Source of the DNA: Hydrogenophaga sp.
Lineage (GTDB): Bacteria > Pseudomonadota > Gammaproteobacteria > Burkholderiales > Burkholderiaceae_C
Reading direction: 5' to 3'
DNA length: 64,000 nt
Assembly (NCBI GenBank): GCA_018333605.1
Contig: JAGXSV010000082.1
Coordinates: 1 to 64,000, forward strand
A program made the translations under genes and the position numbers. Below are positions 56,105 through 63,831 of this stretch, piece by piece (within the stretch, counting starts at the first letter, position 1; each line of letters opens with the position of its first letter). Below the pieces are notes generated by a model, which did no database searches, was not told where the DNA came from, and worked only from the letters and a program-made list of their open reading frames with translations.

Positions 56105-56404
56105 TCAGCCGCCCCCGCGCTGCATGTACAGGTCAAACCGTTTCATGAACGCATAGCGCTGCTCGCTGTCCAACCCGTCGAACGCAAAGCCCACGCGCAG
56201 CACCGGCATGCGCATGAGCGCTATCACGCGAGGCGGCATGGTCTGCCAGCGCAACTGCAAGACGCCGGGCGGAACGCTCACCTGGGCCGACTGGCCTTGC
56301 ATCTGCCAGGCGCAGCTTCCGATAGCGGCAGGCAGCCAGCCCAGCCACTCGGCTTCGGTGCAGCCCATGTCGCGTTCAAAGGTTTCGGCGTAGCTCGATT
56401 GCAT
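56105..56404 (-). CDS. Small protein of unknown function in the aor operon
   Basis: A 99-residue protein without recognised domains, signal or membrane helices. It is rich in Met, Gln and Trp and starts MQSSYAETFERDMGCTEAEW; a later stretch MRMPVLRVGFAFDGLDSEQRYAFMKRFD looks well folded. It lies last on the aor strand, after the MoaD-like gene, and repeat copy C separates the two. Position suggests a role in aldehyde oxidoreductase maturation or tungsten cofactor handling, but there is no direct evidence. It may correspond to a small accessory gene found in other aor clusters. Confidence 0.6.
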   Translation of the reverse strand: MQSSYAETFERDMGCTEAEWLGWLPAAIGSCAWQMQGQSAQVSVPPGVLQLRWQTMPPRVIALMRMPVLRVGFAFDGLDSEQRYAFMKRFDLYMQRGGG

Positions 56405-56450
56405 GTCAGCGTTTCAACCTCGCGAACAATGATCCGCTCCGGCGCGAAAG

Positions 56451-56541
56451 GACCACCCCAGGGACATCGCCGGGCTGGCTTTGCCAGACGGCTGGTGTCG
56501 CCCCCTTTAGGGGGTCGCGCGCAGCGCGGCGGGGGTGGTTC
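56451..56541 (-). repeat. Dispersed structured repeat, copy C
   Basis: On the minus strand it reads ACCCCCGCC, GCGCTGCGCG, CCCCCTAAAGGGGG (a perfect hairpin) and GACACCAG, then TGGCAAAGCCA. The layout of arms and the GGCAAAGCC hairpin match copies A and B, though the sequence is more diverged. It lies just after the MoaD-like gene. Confidence 0.6.
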
Positions 56542-56546
56542 ATCCA

Positions 56547-56801
56547 CTAGCCACCGGCGATGGGCGGCCAGATGGCCAGCACATCGCCCTCCATCAGCGT
56601 GGCCGTCATGCGCTTTTCGGGCTCGATGTACTTGCCGTTCACCAGGACCAGATGCACCAGCTTGGGCGGCAAGCCAAAGGGTTCAATGATTTTGCTGATG
56701 GGCAAGGCCGGATCGATTTCGAGCGCGATCTGGTTGCTGCGCCGGGCGTCGGCGGGCAAATAGTCGGTGAGCGTGGCAAACAGTTTGAGCGTGATGTTCA
56801 T
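56547..56801 (-). CDS. MoaD/ThiS-like sulfur carrier of the aor operon
   Basis: An 84-residue ubiquitin-like protein that ends in the Gly-Gly tail (WPPIAGG) needed for thiocarboxylate formation. Its sequence NITLKLFATLTDYLP, then LVNGKYIEPEKRMTATLMEGDVLAIWP, is typical of MoaD. MoaD makes molybdopterin; a copy inside an AOR operon likely serves the tungstopterin of AorB. The ATG at 56801 is used; a start at 56810 is also possible. Confidence 0.85.
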   Translation of the reverse strand: MNITLKLFATLTDYLPADARRSNQIALEIDPALPISKIIEPFGLPPKLVHLVLVNGKYIEPEKRMTATLMEGDVLAIWPPIAGG

Positions 56802-56904
56802 GGGTGCCATTTTCGGTGGCCAACACAATGCGGGAGAACCACCGGCCGCATGACCGCACACGGTGCCCAGGCACAGCGGAGCCATGGGGCGGGTGGCGAT
56901 GCGG

Positions 56905-58254
56905 TCAACGGCGGCGCTCGTCGGCAGCGCCGCTCCAATGGCCCTGGCCCTGCGCGCTGGCCAGGTAGGCGTCCATCAGCCGGGTTGGGTCGTGCATGAG
57001 CTTGTCTTTCCACTCGCCCAGGCGCACCTGGCCTTCCACCAGGCCGCGCATCACGCCCACATGGTCCGTCCAGCCCACCGAGTTGCAGCCCACCATCACA
57101 TCGTCTTTGAACTGCAGGCTCAGGTGGCGGCCCGAGGCCTTGTCGGTCAGCTCGGCGTGTTCACCACCAGGCACGCCCTCCCAGTTGCCAAAGCTGGTGG
57201 AAATCATGCCGAGCGTGTCCAGCACGTTGATCTGCGTCACGCCCTTCAGGTCGGCCCGCTGGCCCGCCATGTTGAGCGCTGCCACGCGGGCTTGCTCGGC
57301 GGCGTTGGGCTGGATGGCGCTGACGATGGTTTTTCCGCTCACCTTGTCAAAGGCCTCGGCGCAATCGCCCGCTGCATAAATGCCCGGCACATTGGTTTGC
57401 AGGGTTTCGTCGGTCAACACACCCACCAGGCAGCGCACGCCACTGTGTTCCAGGAATCCGATGTTGGGTCTGACACCGGTGGCGCTGATAACCAGATCGG
57501 CCTCCAGATGTTCACCCGTTGAGAGCCGCACGCGCATCTTGCCGCTGGCTTTCTCGGTCGAACCGATGCCGACCATTTCAGCAATCTTGCCCAGCAAACC
57601 GGGCTCGGCGCCATCGTCACGCTCAATCGCTTCCACCCGCGCACCGGTGTACACCTTCACACCCTTGGTGGCACACCAGTCTTTGATCATGCCGCCCGCC
57701 GTGGGGCCCATCATGCGCGGCACCATGCGGTCGCCCATTTCCACCACCGACAGGTCCACCCCGCGCTGCTGCAGCGCTTCCATGATGATGCAGCCGATGA
57801 AACCTGCGCCCATTTGCAACACCTTGGCGCCGGGTTGCGCCAGGTTGGCAATGGCGCGTGCGTCGGCCAGTGTCCAGCAGCTGTGCACACCGGGGCCGTT
57901 GATGCCGGGAATGGGCGGCGTGGCGGGCGACGAGCCGGTGGCGATCAGCAGCTTGTCAAAAGCCAGGGTGTTGCCGTCGCTCAGCGCCAGCGTGCGCTTG
58001 GCCGAGTCCAGCACTTTGGCGCGAACACCGCGGAACACCTGGATGTTCAGCGCTTCAAAATGTCCCGCTGAGTGGCGCAGGTGCGTGCCCTCCTCGCCCA
58101 CCTTGCCGATGAGCAGGTAGGGAATGGCCATGCGCGAATACGGTGCTTCGTTTTCGTCGCCCACGATGGTGATTCGGTCGTGGGGCGCGTGCTTGCGAAG
58201 GGTCTCGGCGGCAATGACACCGGCCGGGCCGGCGCCGAGGATGACGTGGTGCAT
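56905..58254 (-). CDS. aorC: AOR FAD/NAD-linked subunit AorC
   Basis: A 449-residue pyridine-nucleotide-disulfide-family flavoprotein. The FAD motif VILGAGPAGVIAAETL is at the N-terminus. The NAD motif MGAGFIGCIIMEALQQ is near residue 150, and IYAAGDCAEAFDKVSGK is a second FAD contact. In the Aromatoleum aromaticum enzyme the AorC subunit passes electrons between FeS centres and NAD. It follows aorB across a terminator hairpin. The ATG has AGGAG upstream. Confidence 0.88.
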   Translation of the reverse strand: MHHVILGAGPAGVIAAETLRKHAPHDRITIVGDENEAPYSRMAIPYLLIGKVGEEGTHLRHSAGHFEALNIQVFRGVRAKVLDSAKRTLALSDGNTLAFDKLLIATGSSPATPPIPGINGPGVHSCWTLADARAIANLAQPGAKVLQMGAGFIGCIIMEALQQRGVDLSVVEMGDRMVPRMMGPTAGGMIKDWCATKGVKVYTGARVEAIERDDGAEPGLLGKIAEMVGIGSTEKASGKMRVRLSTGEHLEADLVISATGVRPNIGFLEHSGVRCLVGVLTDETLQTNVPGIYAAGDCAEAFDKVSGKTIVSAIQPNAAEQARVAALNMAGQRADLKGVTQINVLDTLGMISTSFGNWEGVPGGEHAELTDKASGRHLSLQFKDDVMVGCNSVGWTDHVGVMRGLVEGQVRLGEWKDKLMHDPTRLMDAYLASAQGQGHWSGAADERRR

Positions 58255-58272
58255 CTGGTTCTCCTGCGAAAC

Positions 58273-58300
58273 AAAAAGGGGCAGCTGTTCTGGCTGCCCC
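58273..58300 (-). terminator. Intrinsic terminator between aorB and aorC
   Basis: On the minus strand GGGGCAGC and GCTGCCCC form a perfect 8-bp stem (58278-58285 and 58293-58300) around a 7-base loop, followed by TTTTT (58273-58277). It begins 42 bases after the aorB stop and ends just before the aorC ribosome-binding site. It should lower aorC expression relative to aorA and aorB. Confidence 0.85.
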
Positions 58301-58341
58301 CGCTGAGTTGACGGGTCGCGGAGGCGATCCTGAAACCGATC

Positions 58342-60189
58342 TCAGAGGCTCAGGCGGGCCTTGGTCTCGGCGGTCGGGCGGCCTTCCGCGTCCCAACCGC
58401 GCGCGGCGTAGTACTTGGGCAGCATCTCAGGCAGCTTGCTGACCATGCCTTTGGAGGCACCGGTCTTGGCGGCTTCGGTCAGCAGGCGCTTGGGCAGGCT
58501 GTCGTCCTTGGCGGTGAAGCCGGCGGCGTTGTTGAATTCTCGCTCCATGTTCCAGATGCGCTCACCGATCTTCTCCAGCTCTTCGGTGGTGAATTCCTCG
58601 TTGCAAGCGGCTTGCAGTTGCGGTGCCAGGTCGGCCACACCCCAGGCAAACGTGGTGAACACGCACAGGCCCGACGAGTCGAACGCGGCGGTCGCGTCCT
58701 GGAACGCCTTCACCAGTTCGGGCTTGCCCTCAGACTCGACCGGATCGGTCTTGACTGGAATACCCAGCACTTCAGAAGCAATGGTGTAGCCGCGCAGGTG
58801 GCAGGCGCCCCGGTTGCTGGTGGCGTAAGCCAGGCCAATGCCCTGGATGGCACGGCCGTCGTAGGCCGGGAATTCCTGGCCCTTGACGCTCATGGACAGA
58901 TCAGGGTGGCCGTACTTCTCGGTCAGGCGCTTGGAGCCCATGCCAATTTCTTTGCCAAAGCCTTCACCGCGGGCGGTGATTTCGGCAAAGTGGGCCAGCG
59001 CTTGTGCCGAGCCAAACTTGGCATCAATGCCCAGTTGCTCTGCGGTCAGCACGCCCATTTCGTACAGTTCCATCACCGCGCCCACGGTGGCGCCGAAGCT
59101 GATCGGGTCAAAGCCCTCTTCGTTGCACAGCAGGTTGGCGTATTGCAGCGCTTCCAGGTCGTTCACACCGTTGGCCGCACCCAGCGCCCAGGCGGCTTCG
59201 TATTCCAGACCGCCGTTGGCACCCCAGTACTGCGGCTTGTTGGCCACGGTGAAATGGCCCTCGTCCATCTTGCTGATGCGGCCGCAGGCAATGGTGCAGC
59301 CAAAGCAGGCCTGGTTGGTCACCAGGTGCTTCTTGCCGTCGCTTTCGCGCGGTGTCACCATGGCTTCGGCCGAAATGTCTTTGGCGCCTTCGAACTGCAC
59401 GTCGCGGTGGTTGCGGGTGGGCAGCGCACCGATTTCGTTGATCACGTTCATGAGCACCTGCGTGCCGTAAGCCGGCAGGCCCTGGCCCGTGACCGCGTTT
59501 TCGGCCAGGATCTTCTTTTTCTCGAAGGTGGTCTTCATGAAGGCCTTCGGGTCGCGGATGTTGCCCACGCCCTTGGTGCCGCGCACGGCAATGGCCTTGA
59601 GGTTTTTGCTGCCCATGACGGCACCCACACCCGAGCGGCCAGCCGCGCGGTGCAGGTCGTTCACCACCGCCGCATACAGCACGCCGTTTTCACCGGCCTT
59701 GCCAATGCTGGACACCCGCACCAGCGGATCTTGCAGGCTGGACTTGAGGATTTCTTCGGTCTTCCAGACACTCTGTCCCCAGAGGTGGCTGGCGTCGCGC
59801 AGCTCCACCTCGTCGTCGTTGATGTACAGGTACACCGGCTTTTCCGAGCGACCTTCAAAAATGACCATGTCCCAGCCGGCCATCTTGAACTCGGCACCCC
59901 AGTAGCCGCCCGAGTTGGAACAGGCGATGGCGCCGGTCAGTGGGCCCTTGGTGATCACCGTGTAACGGCCCCCGGTGGAGGCCATGGTGCCGGTCAGCGG
60001 GCCGGTGGCCCAGATGATCTTGTTCTCGGGCGACAGCGGATCCACTTTGGGATCGACTTCGTTGATCAGGTATTTGCTACCCAGGCCGCGCGAACCGATG
60101 TAGGCACGCGCCCACTCCATGTTCAGCGGTTCGGATTTCACGGTGCCCTCGGTCAGATTGACGCGGAGGATTTTTCCAGCCCATGACAT
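58342..60189 (-). CDS. aorB: Tungsten aldehyde:ferredoxin oxidoreductase catalytic subunit AorB
   Basis: A 615-residue protein of the AOR family. The [4Fe-4S] cysteines are C295, C298 and C302 (CFGCTIAC) with C509 in DSSGLCVF. Tungstopterin contacts fit the stretches IGSRGLGSKYL, ATGPLTGTMAST and DLEALQY; H464 in GACHLRGY is a likely active-site histidine. It oxidises aldehydes to acids, or can reduce acids, in the cytoplasm. It is preceded by aorA (37 bases) and has its own AGGAG. Whether the metal is W or Mo is not visible, but the family uses W. Confidence 0.96.
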   Translation of the reverse strand: MSWAGKILRVNLTEGTVKSEPLNMEWARAYIGSRGLGSKYLINEVDPKVDPLSPENKIIWATGPLTGTMASTGGRYTVITKGPLTGAIACSNSGGYWGAEFKMAGWDMVIFEGRSEKPVYLYINDDEVELRDASHLWGQSVWKTEEILKSSLQDPLVRVSSIGKAGENGVLYAAVVNDLHRAAGRSGVGAVMGSKNLKAIAVRGTKGVGNIRDPKAFMKTTFEKKKILAENAVTGQGLPAYGTQVLMNVINEIGALPTRNHRDVQFEGAKDISAEAMVTPRESDGKKHLVTNQACFGCTIACGRISKMDEGHFTVANKPQYWGANGGLEYEAAWALGAANGVNDLEALQYANLLCNEEGFDPISFGATVGAVMELYEMGVLTAEQLGIDAKFGSAQALAHFAEITARGEGFGKEIGMGSKRLTEKYGHPDLSMSVKGQEFPAYDGRAIQGIGLAYATSNRGACHLRGYTIASEVLGIPVKTDPVESEGKPELVKAFQDATAAFDSSGLCVFTTFAWGVADLAPQLQAACNEEFTTEELEKIGERIWNMEREFNNAAGFTAKDDSLPKRLLTEAAKTGASKGMVSKLPEMLPKYYAARGWDAEGRPTAETKARLSL

Positions 60190-60226
60190 ATTGAGTCTCC
60201 TGTGAGTGTGGGTTCAAGCGGCAGGC

Positions 60227-60703
60227 TTAAGCTGCCGAAGGCTGGTTGCCCAGCTTGTCGGCCCACTGTTTCATCTTGTCCATGCCGGTCCAGTTGGCAT
60301 CGATGAAGGTGATGGCGGCAGTGGGGCACGCCTCGACGCAAGCCGGGTCGCCGCCGCACAGGTCGCACTTCTGCACCTTGCCGGTTTCCTGCACGTAGTT
60401 GATGGTGCCAAACGGGCAGGCGATGGTGCAGACCTTGCAGCCCACGCAGGTGGTTTCGTTGACCACCTTGGCGCCGGTGACCTTGTCCACCGTGATGGCC
60501 TCCACCGGGCATGCATGCAGGCACCAGGCTTCGTCACATTGCGTACAGGTGTAGGGCACTTTTTTGCCGGTATGGTGAAAGTCAAACACCTTGATGCGCG
60601 ATTTCGACGTGGCGTAGGTGCCGTAGTTCTCGAAAGAACAGGCCATTTCGCACTGCAAGCATCCGGTGCATTTGTCCGGGTTGATGTGCAGGACTTTCTG
60701 CAT
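60227..60703 (-). CDS. aorA: AOR polyferredoxin subunit AorA
   Basis: A 158-residue ferredoxin-like protein with 16 cysteines in four groups of four: 12-22 (CTGCLQCEMAC), 53-65 (CTQCDEAWCLHAC), 86-96 (CVGCKVCTIAC) and 113-126 (CDLCGGDPACVEAC). This fits four [4Fe-4S] clusters wiring electrons from AorB to AorC. The same subunit set (AorABC) is known in Aromatoleum aromaticum. It is the first gene of the operon, with AGGAGA upstream, and is divergent from the GAF/Fis-type regulator. Confidence 0.94.
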   Translation of the reverse strand: MQKVLHINPDKCTGCLQCEMACSFENYGTYATSKSRIKVFDFHHTGKKVPYTCTQCDEAWCLHACPVEAITVDKVTGAKVVNETTCVGCKVCTIACPFGTINYVQETGKVQKCDLCGGDPACVEACPTAAITFIDANWTGMDKMKQWADKLGNQPSAA

Positions 60704-60725
60704 GTGAGGTCTCCTGGTGGGTAGC

Positions 60726-60745
60726 GGCGCTGCTGGTGCAGCGCC
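60726..60745 (-). promoter_or_regulatory. Hairpin in the aorA leader
   Basis: GGCGCTGC-TGGT-GCAGCGCC is a perfect 8-bp stem with a 4-base loop, 22 bases before the aorA start and just upstream of the ribosome-binding site. It could stabilise or regulate the transcript; it has no T-run. Confidence 0.5.
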
Positions 60746-60763
60746 TTGCCTATGAAAGGAATT

Positions 60764-60789
60764 GCCTAAGCATTGTTGAAGGCTTAGGC
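60764..60789. promoter_or_regulatory. Inverted repeat in the aor / regulator intergenic region
   Basis: GCCTAAGC and GCTTAGGC are perfect 8-base arms separated by 10 bases. The site lies about 60 bases before aorA, suited to a dimeric regulator such as the divergent GAF/Fis-type protein. It could also fold as RNA. Confidence 0.6.
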
Positions 60790-60864
60790 CACTTTGAATT
60801 CAGGGTTATCCCTAGTCAACGAAGGCGGTTCTCATGAAATTCTCAAAATGAAACAAACCCGAGT

Positions 60865-60880
60865 TGGCATACTTGATGCT
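60865..60880 (+). promoter_or_regulatory. Sigma-54-like -24/-12 element before the regulator gene
   Basis: TTGGCATACTTGATGC has GG and GC separated by exactly 10 bases and keeps TGGCA at -24, close to the consensus TGGCACG-N4-TTGC. It reads towards the regulator starting at 60928. A sigma-70 promoter may exist instead; this match could be chance. Confidence 0.4.
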
Positions 60881-60927
60881 GCTTTGAATGGTGTCGCAGA
60901 CGACCGAACAACAAAGAGAGACACGGC

Positions 60928-62064
60928 ATGAACACAAGTCCGCTACAGCCCGGCACAGCAACCGCCACCGACCGCCTGGCGCTGATCGAAAGCGCACGCC
61001 GTGCGGTTTTGAATGAAGGCGGCTTGCACGCGGCGCCCTGGGTGGAACCCTGGATCGACCGCTCCTGGCGGCGCTGCCTGGCACACGGTTTTCGCCCCCA
61101 GCAGGCCCTGGCTTTTCAGGCGGTGTCGGCGCCCGCCACACACCGTGCCATCGAAGCCAGCCGTCCGCTGCTGCAAGCGGCGGCGCCAGTCATCCAGTCG
61201 CTCGCGAGGGCCATGGCAGACACCCGCTATTTCGCCATCTTGACGGACGCACACGGCGTGGTCATTGACGTGAACGGCCCGGTGGACCGCCACAACCCCC
61301 AGGCCAGCCTGATCGCCCGCATCGGTGTCGACCTGTCTGAACAGGCGGTGGGAACCACCGCCATTGGCGCCACCCTGGCCGAACTGCAGCCCGTGTGGTT
61401 GCACCGCGGAGAGCACTTCTTTGACGACACCGGCATCTACAGCTGCGCAGGTGCACCGCTGTTTGGACCCGACGGCCGCTGCGTCGGCATGCTCGATCTC
61501 ACGGGCATCCACGTGACCGAACGACCGGCCCTGAAGCACCTGGTGGCGCAGTCGGCAAGAAACATTGAAAATGCCCTCACGCTGGCGCAGCCCCACCAGC
61601 TGCTGCTGCGCATCCACTGGCCCGGCTGCTCACCCGACGAAGACAGCGCGGGCCTGGTCTGCGTGGACGCCGACGGTTTTGTGAGCGGCACCAACCGCGC
61701 TGCCGCCGACATGCTGACGCTGACACCCGGTGTGCCATGGCCCCATTGCAGCGACGTGTTTGCCGTGCCGTTTGAGACCCTGTTTGATGACGCCCGCAAC
61801 GCACGCGCCGCCCGCGAACTGCCCTTGTGGTCCGGCCTGCGGCTGGCGGTCTCGGCCCGGTTGAACACCGACCGGGGCAGAGCCACGCCCCAGCGCCCCG
61901 CAGCGCGCGCCGCGGTACCGCTCAAAGACGTGGAAACCGCGCTGATACGAAAAGCCGTGGAAGATGCGCGTGGCAACGTGATGGAAGCGGCCCGCGTGCT
62001 GGGCATCAGCCGGGCCACCGTGTACCGCAAGCTGGGTAGCAAGCGCCCCGGCGGACCCGCCTGA
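60928..62064 (+). CDS. GAF-domain Fis-type regulator lacking the AAA+ domain
   Basis: A 378-residue protein related to AcoR/sigma-54 activators: an N-terminal part with WIDRSWRRCLAHGFRP and a GAF-like sensor domain (FAILTDAHGVVIDVNG, then GVDLSEQAVGTTAIGATL, then YSCAGAPLFGPDGRCVGMLDLTGI). The C-terminus has a Fis-type helix-turn-helix, EDARGNVMEAARVLGISRATVYRKL. The AAA+ ATPase domain with GAFTGA, needed for sigma-54 activation, is absent. It therefore cannot open sigma-54 promoters itself and probably acts as a sigma-70 regulator or repressor of the divergent aor operon. The effector may be an aldehyde or aromatic compound. Confidence 0.88.
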   Translation: MNTSPLQPGTATATDRLALIESARRAVLNEGGLHAAPWVEPWIDRSWRRCLAHGFRPQQALAFQAVSAPATHRAIEASRPLLQAAAPVIQSLARAMADTRYFAILTDAHGVVIDVNGPVDRHNPQASLIARIGVDLSEQAVGTTAIGATLAELQPVWLHRGEHFFDDTGIYSCAGAPLFGPDGRCVGMLDLTGIHVTERPALKHLVAQSARNIENALTLAQPHQLLLRIHWPGCSPDEDSAGLVCVDADGFVSGTNRAAADMLTLTPGVPWPHCSDVFAVPFETLFDDARNARAARELPLWSGLRLAVSARLNTDRGRATPQRPAARAAVPLKDVETALIRKAVEDARGNVMEAARVLGISRATVYRKLGSKRPGGPA

Positions 62065-62081
62065 TCTGACAGGGTTGCCCC

Positions 62082-62999
62082 TCAGGCCGTGGTGAGCGTG
62101 AGCTTGTTCTGCCGAAAAATGGCCAGCATTTCACCAGACGCGTGCAGACGGCGGAAAGCCTCTTCCACCAGCAGCCGAAGCTGGCGGTTGCGCGACTTGA
62201 TCGCAACACCCACCGGCCAGCCACGGTCAACCAGATTGCCCAGCTTGATTTCCTCGATACCCAGGTGGGCAGGTGCAGCAGCAAGGCGGGCCAGCACATA
62301 CTCGGCCTGGGCACGGGTCACGTAGGCGGCGGCCACCGTGCCATCCACCACCGCCTGCGCCGCCAGCAAACCGGTGTCGAACAAACGAACCTGATCTTTC
62401 AATATGCCGGCCCCGTAGCCCAACATCGCAGAGGTCAGGCCCATGCCGCTCTCCCCTGCCAGAGGCAGGCCTTTGAGGTCGTCCGGTGTCTCCACGCGTT
62501 GCACGCGCCGACGGTCGACCAGCAAAACGGGCACCTCTTTCTGGTAGGTGCCGAAAATGAAGGCCAGGCGATCGGCCATCATCAGGTGCATGTCCACAGG
62601 AACGCGCATCAGCAGGTCTGCGGGACCGTGGCCCAGGTAATGCCCTCGGGTCACCATGTTGCGCAGGTCGCCATGCATGTCTTCAGCCGCCTGGAAAGGC
62701 AGCAGGGAGAGGCCCAGACCCATCTCACGCGTCAAAGCGCGGGCAATGTCGATGTCGAGCCCTTGCATGTTGGCGGGCGGGCCGTATGAATAGGGTTCGT
62801 TGTCTTTGTAGACGGCCACGATGAGGGAGCCGCGCTGTTTGATGACATCGAACTCAGAAGGCTCACCATCGTCAGGCCGCTGGGCCAATGACAAGGGCGC
62901 CACGGTGGAGCACAGGGCCGCGGCGAGCACCTGACGGCGGCTCGGGTAGGCCGGGGCGCCGCTGGGCCATGGGGTGGCGGGGATGTCATGCTGGTTCAA
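62082..62999 (-). CDS. Periplasmic binding protein associated with quinoprotein dehydrogenases
   Basis: A 305-residue protein of the amino-acid-binding (SBP_bac_3) type. A signal with a double Arg (SRRQVLAAALCSTVAPLSLA) is followed by VIKQRGSLIVAVYKDNEPYSYGPP, ANMQGLDIDIARAL and DLKGLPLAGESGMG. It matches the putative ABC-transporter binding proteins found next to PQQ-dependent dehydrogenases. The start is TTG at 62999 with AGGAG upstream. No permease or ATPase is nearby, so it may be a free-standing accessory protein. It follows the PedF-like cytochrome gene. Confidence 0.78.
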   Translation of the reverse strand: MNQHDIPATPWPSGAPAYPSRRQVLAAALCSTVAPLSLAQRPDDGEPSEFDVIKQRGSLIVAVYKDNEPYSYGPPANMQGLDIDIARALTREMGLGLSLLPFQAAEDMHGDLRNMVTRGHYLGHGPADLLMRVPVDMHLMMADRLAFIFGTYQKEVPVLLVDRRRVQRVETPDDLKGLPLAGESGMGLTSAMLGYGAGILKDQVRLFDTGLLAAQAVVDGTVAAAYVTRAQAEYVLARLAAAPAHLGIEEIKLGNLVDRGWPVGVAIKSRNRQLRLLVEEAFRRLHASGEMLAIFRQNKLTLTTA

Positions 63000-63099
63000 T
63001 CTGGTCTCCTGTGCCGGTTGGGCAAATCGTCGCCGTGTGGGTGGCGCTCTGGTCTGCCCGGGCGGCCTCCGCCGCCCTCAGGCAAAGCCTCAGAGGGCA

Positions 63100-63597
63100 T
63101 CAGGGCTCACGGCGCGTTTCGAGGTAGGCCTTGATGGTCCAGATGGCTTCCTGCGACAAGGTGCTTTCAAAGGGTGGCATGTAGACGCGTCCATCCCGCA
63201 CACGCCCGCGGCGCACAGTGGCCACATAGAACTCGTCCATTTCTTTGAAACACGCCTTCTTCTTGGCTTCATCTGCCATGCCCGTGCACTCTTGGTCAAA
63301 CTTGCGCAAATCGGGAGAAATGCCCCCTGAGATGGCTTCGAGCCCGTGGCAACGCGCGCAATTCTGGTTGTAGGCCGAGGAACCGATGCGCAAGGCTTCC
63401 TTGTACTCCGGTGCGCCCGTGGTGTAAGGGTTGCTGTCCAGCCATTTTTCGCCCAGTTTGGGCAGCGAGCTGGTGTCGACTGCTTGGGGGGTGACATCCC
63501 CATGGGCATGGACCACCGCGGCGAGACCTGCGCACACGGCCAAGCCAACGGCCCAGCGGCCCAGAAGTGGGATACGGAAATGGGTGGGGTATTTCAT
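63100..63597 (-). CDS. pedF: PedF-type cytochrome c
   Basis: A 165-residue exported cytochrome c. A signal peptide (WAVGLAVCAGLAAVVHAHG) is followed by VTPQAVDTSSLPKLGEKWLDS and the heme motif CARCH (C80, C83, H84); the methionine ligand is probably in RVYMPPFESTL. It fits cytochrome c-550 partners of PQQ-dependent alcohol dehydrogenases. The ATG at 63597 has GGAGA upstream; the frame extends to 63669 without a signal. Probably the electron acceptor of a dehydrogenase encoded beyond the window. Confidence 0.85.
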   Translation of the reverse strand: MKYPTHFRIPLLGRWAVGLAVCAGLAAVVHAHGDVTPQAVDTSSLPKLGEKWLDSNPYTTGAPEYKEALRIGSSAYNQNCARCHGLEAISGGISPDLRKFDQECTGMADEAKKKACFKEMDEFYVATVRRGRVRDGRVYMPPFESTLSQEAIWTIKAYLETRREP

Positions 63598-63741
63598 GGG
63601 TTTGTCTCCGAAGTCTGAAAGCTGAAAAACGGGTACGCAACCATCCTCAGCAATATGCAGGCCAGGCACGCTTTGGGCCGAAGCAACGCCCTGTCAGCGC
63701 CCCGAGAAGCCTTCAGTTGCGCGCCGGGCAAGAGCCATCGC

Positions 63742-63757
63742 GCAACACCAGTGTTGC
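63742..63757. promoter_or_regulatory. Likely enhancer-binding palindrome
   Basis: GCAACACCAGTGTTGC has perfect 7-base arms and a 2-base centre, about 75 bases upstream of the sigma-54 -24 element. The location is right for an activator of the AAA+ type. Confidence 0.6.
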
Positions 63758-63831
63758 AATTTGAAGCAGAAAGATCCCCCCTGGTACAGACGCAGCCTGC
63801 CACAGGCCAACCCATGGGGTGAGCGCGCCTG

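Noticed and set aside
60704-60927. Sigma-54 promoter for aorA on the minus strand
   Set aside because: Every GG in the gap was checked for GC ten bases away; the only spacing match (around 60737-60752) lacks a TTGC-like -12 box and lies in the leader hairpin.
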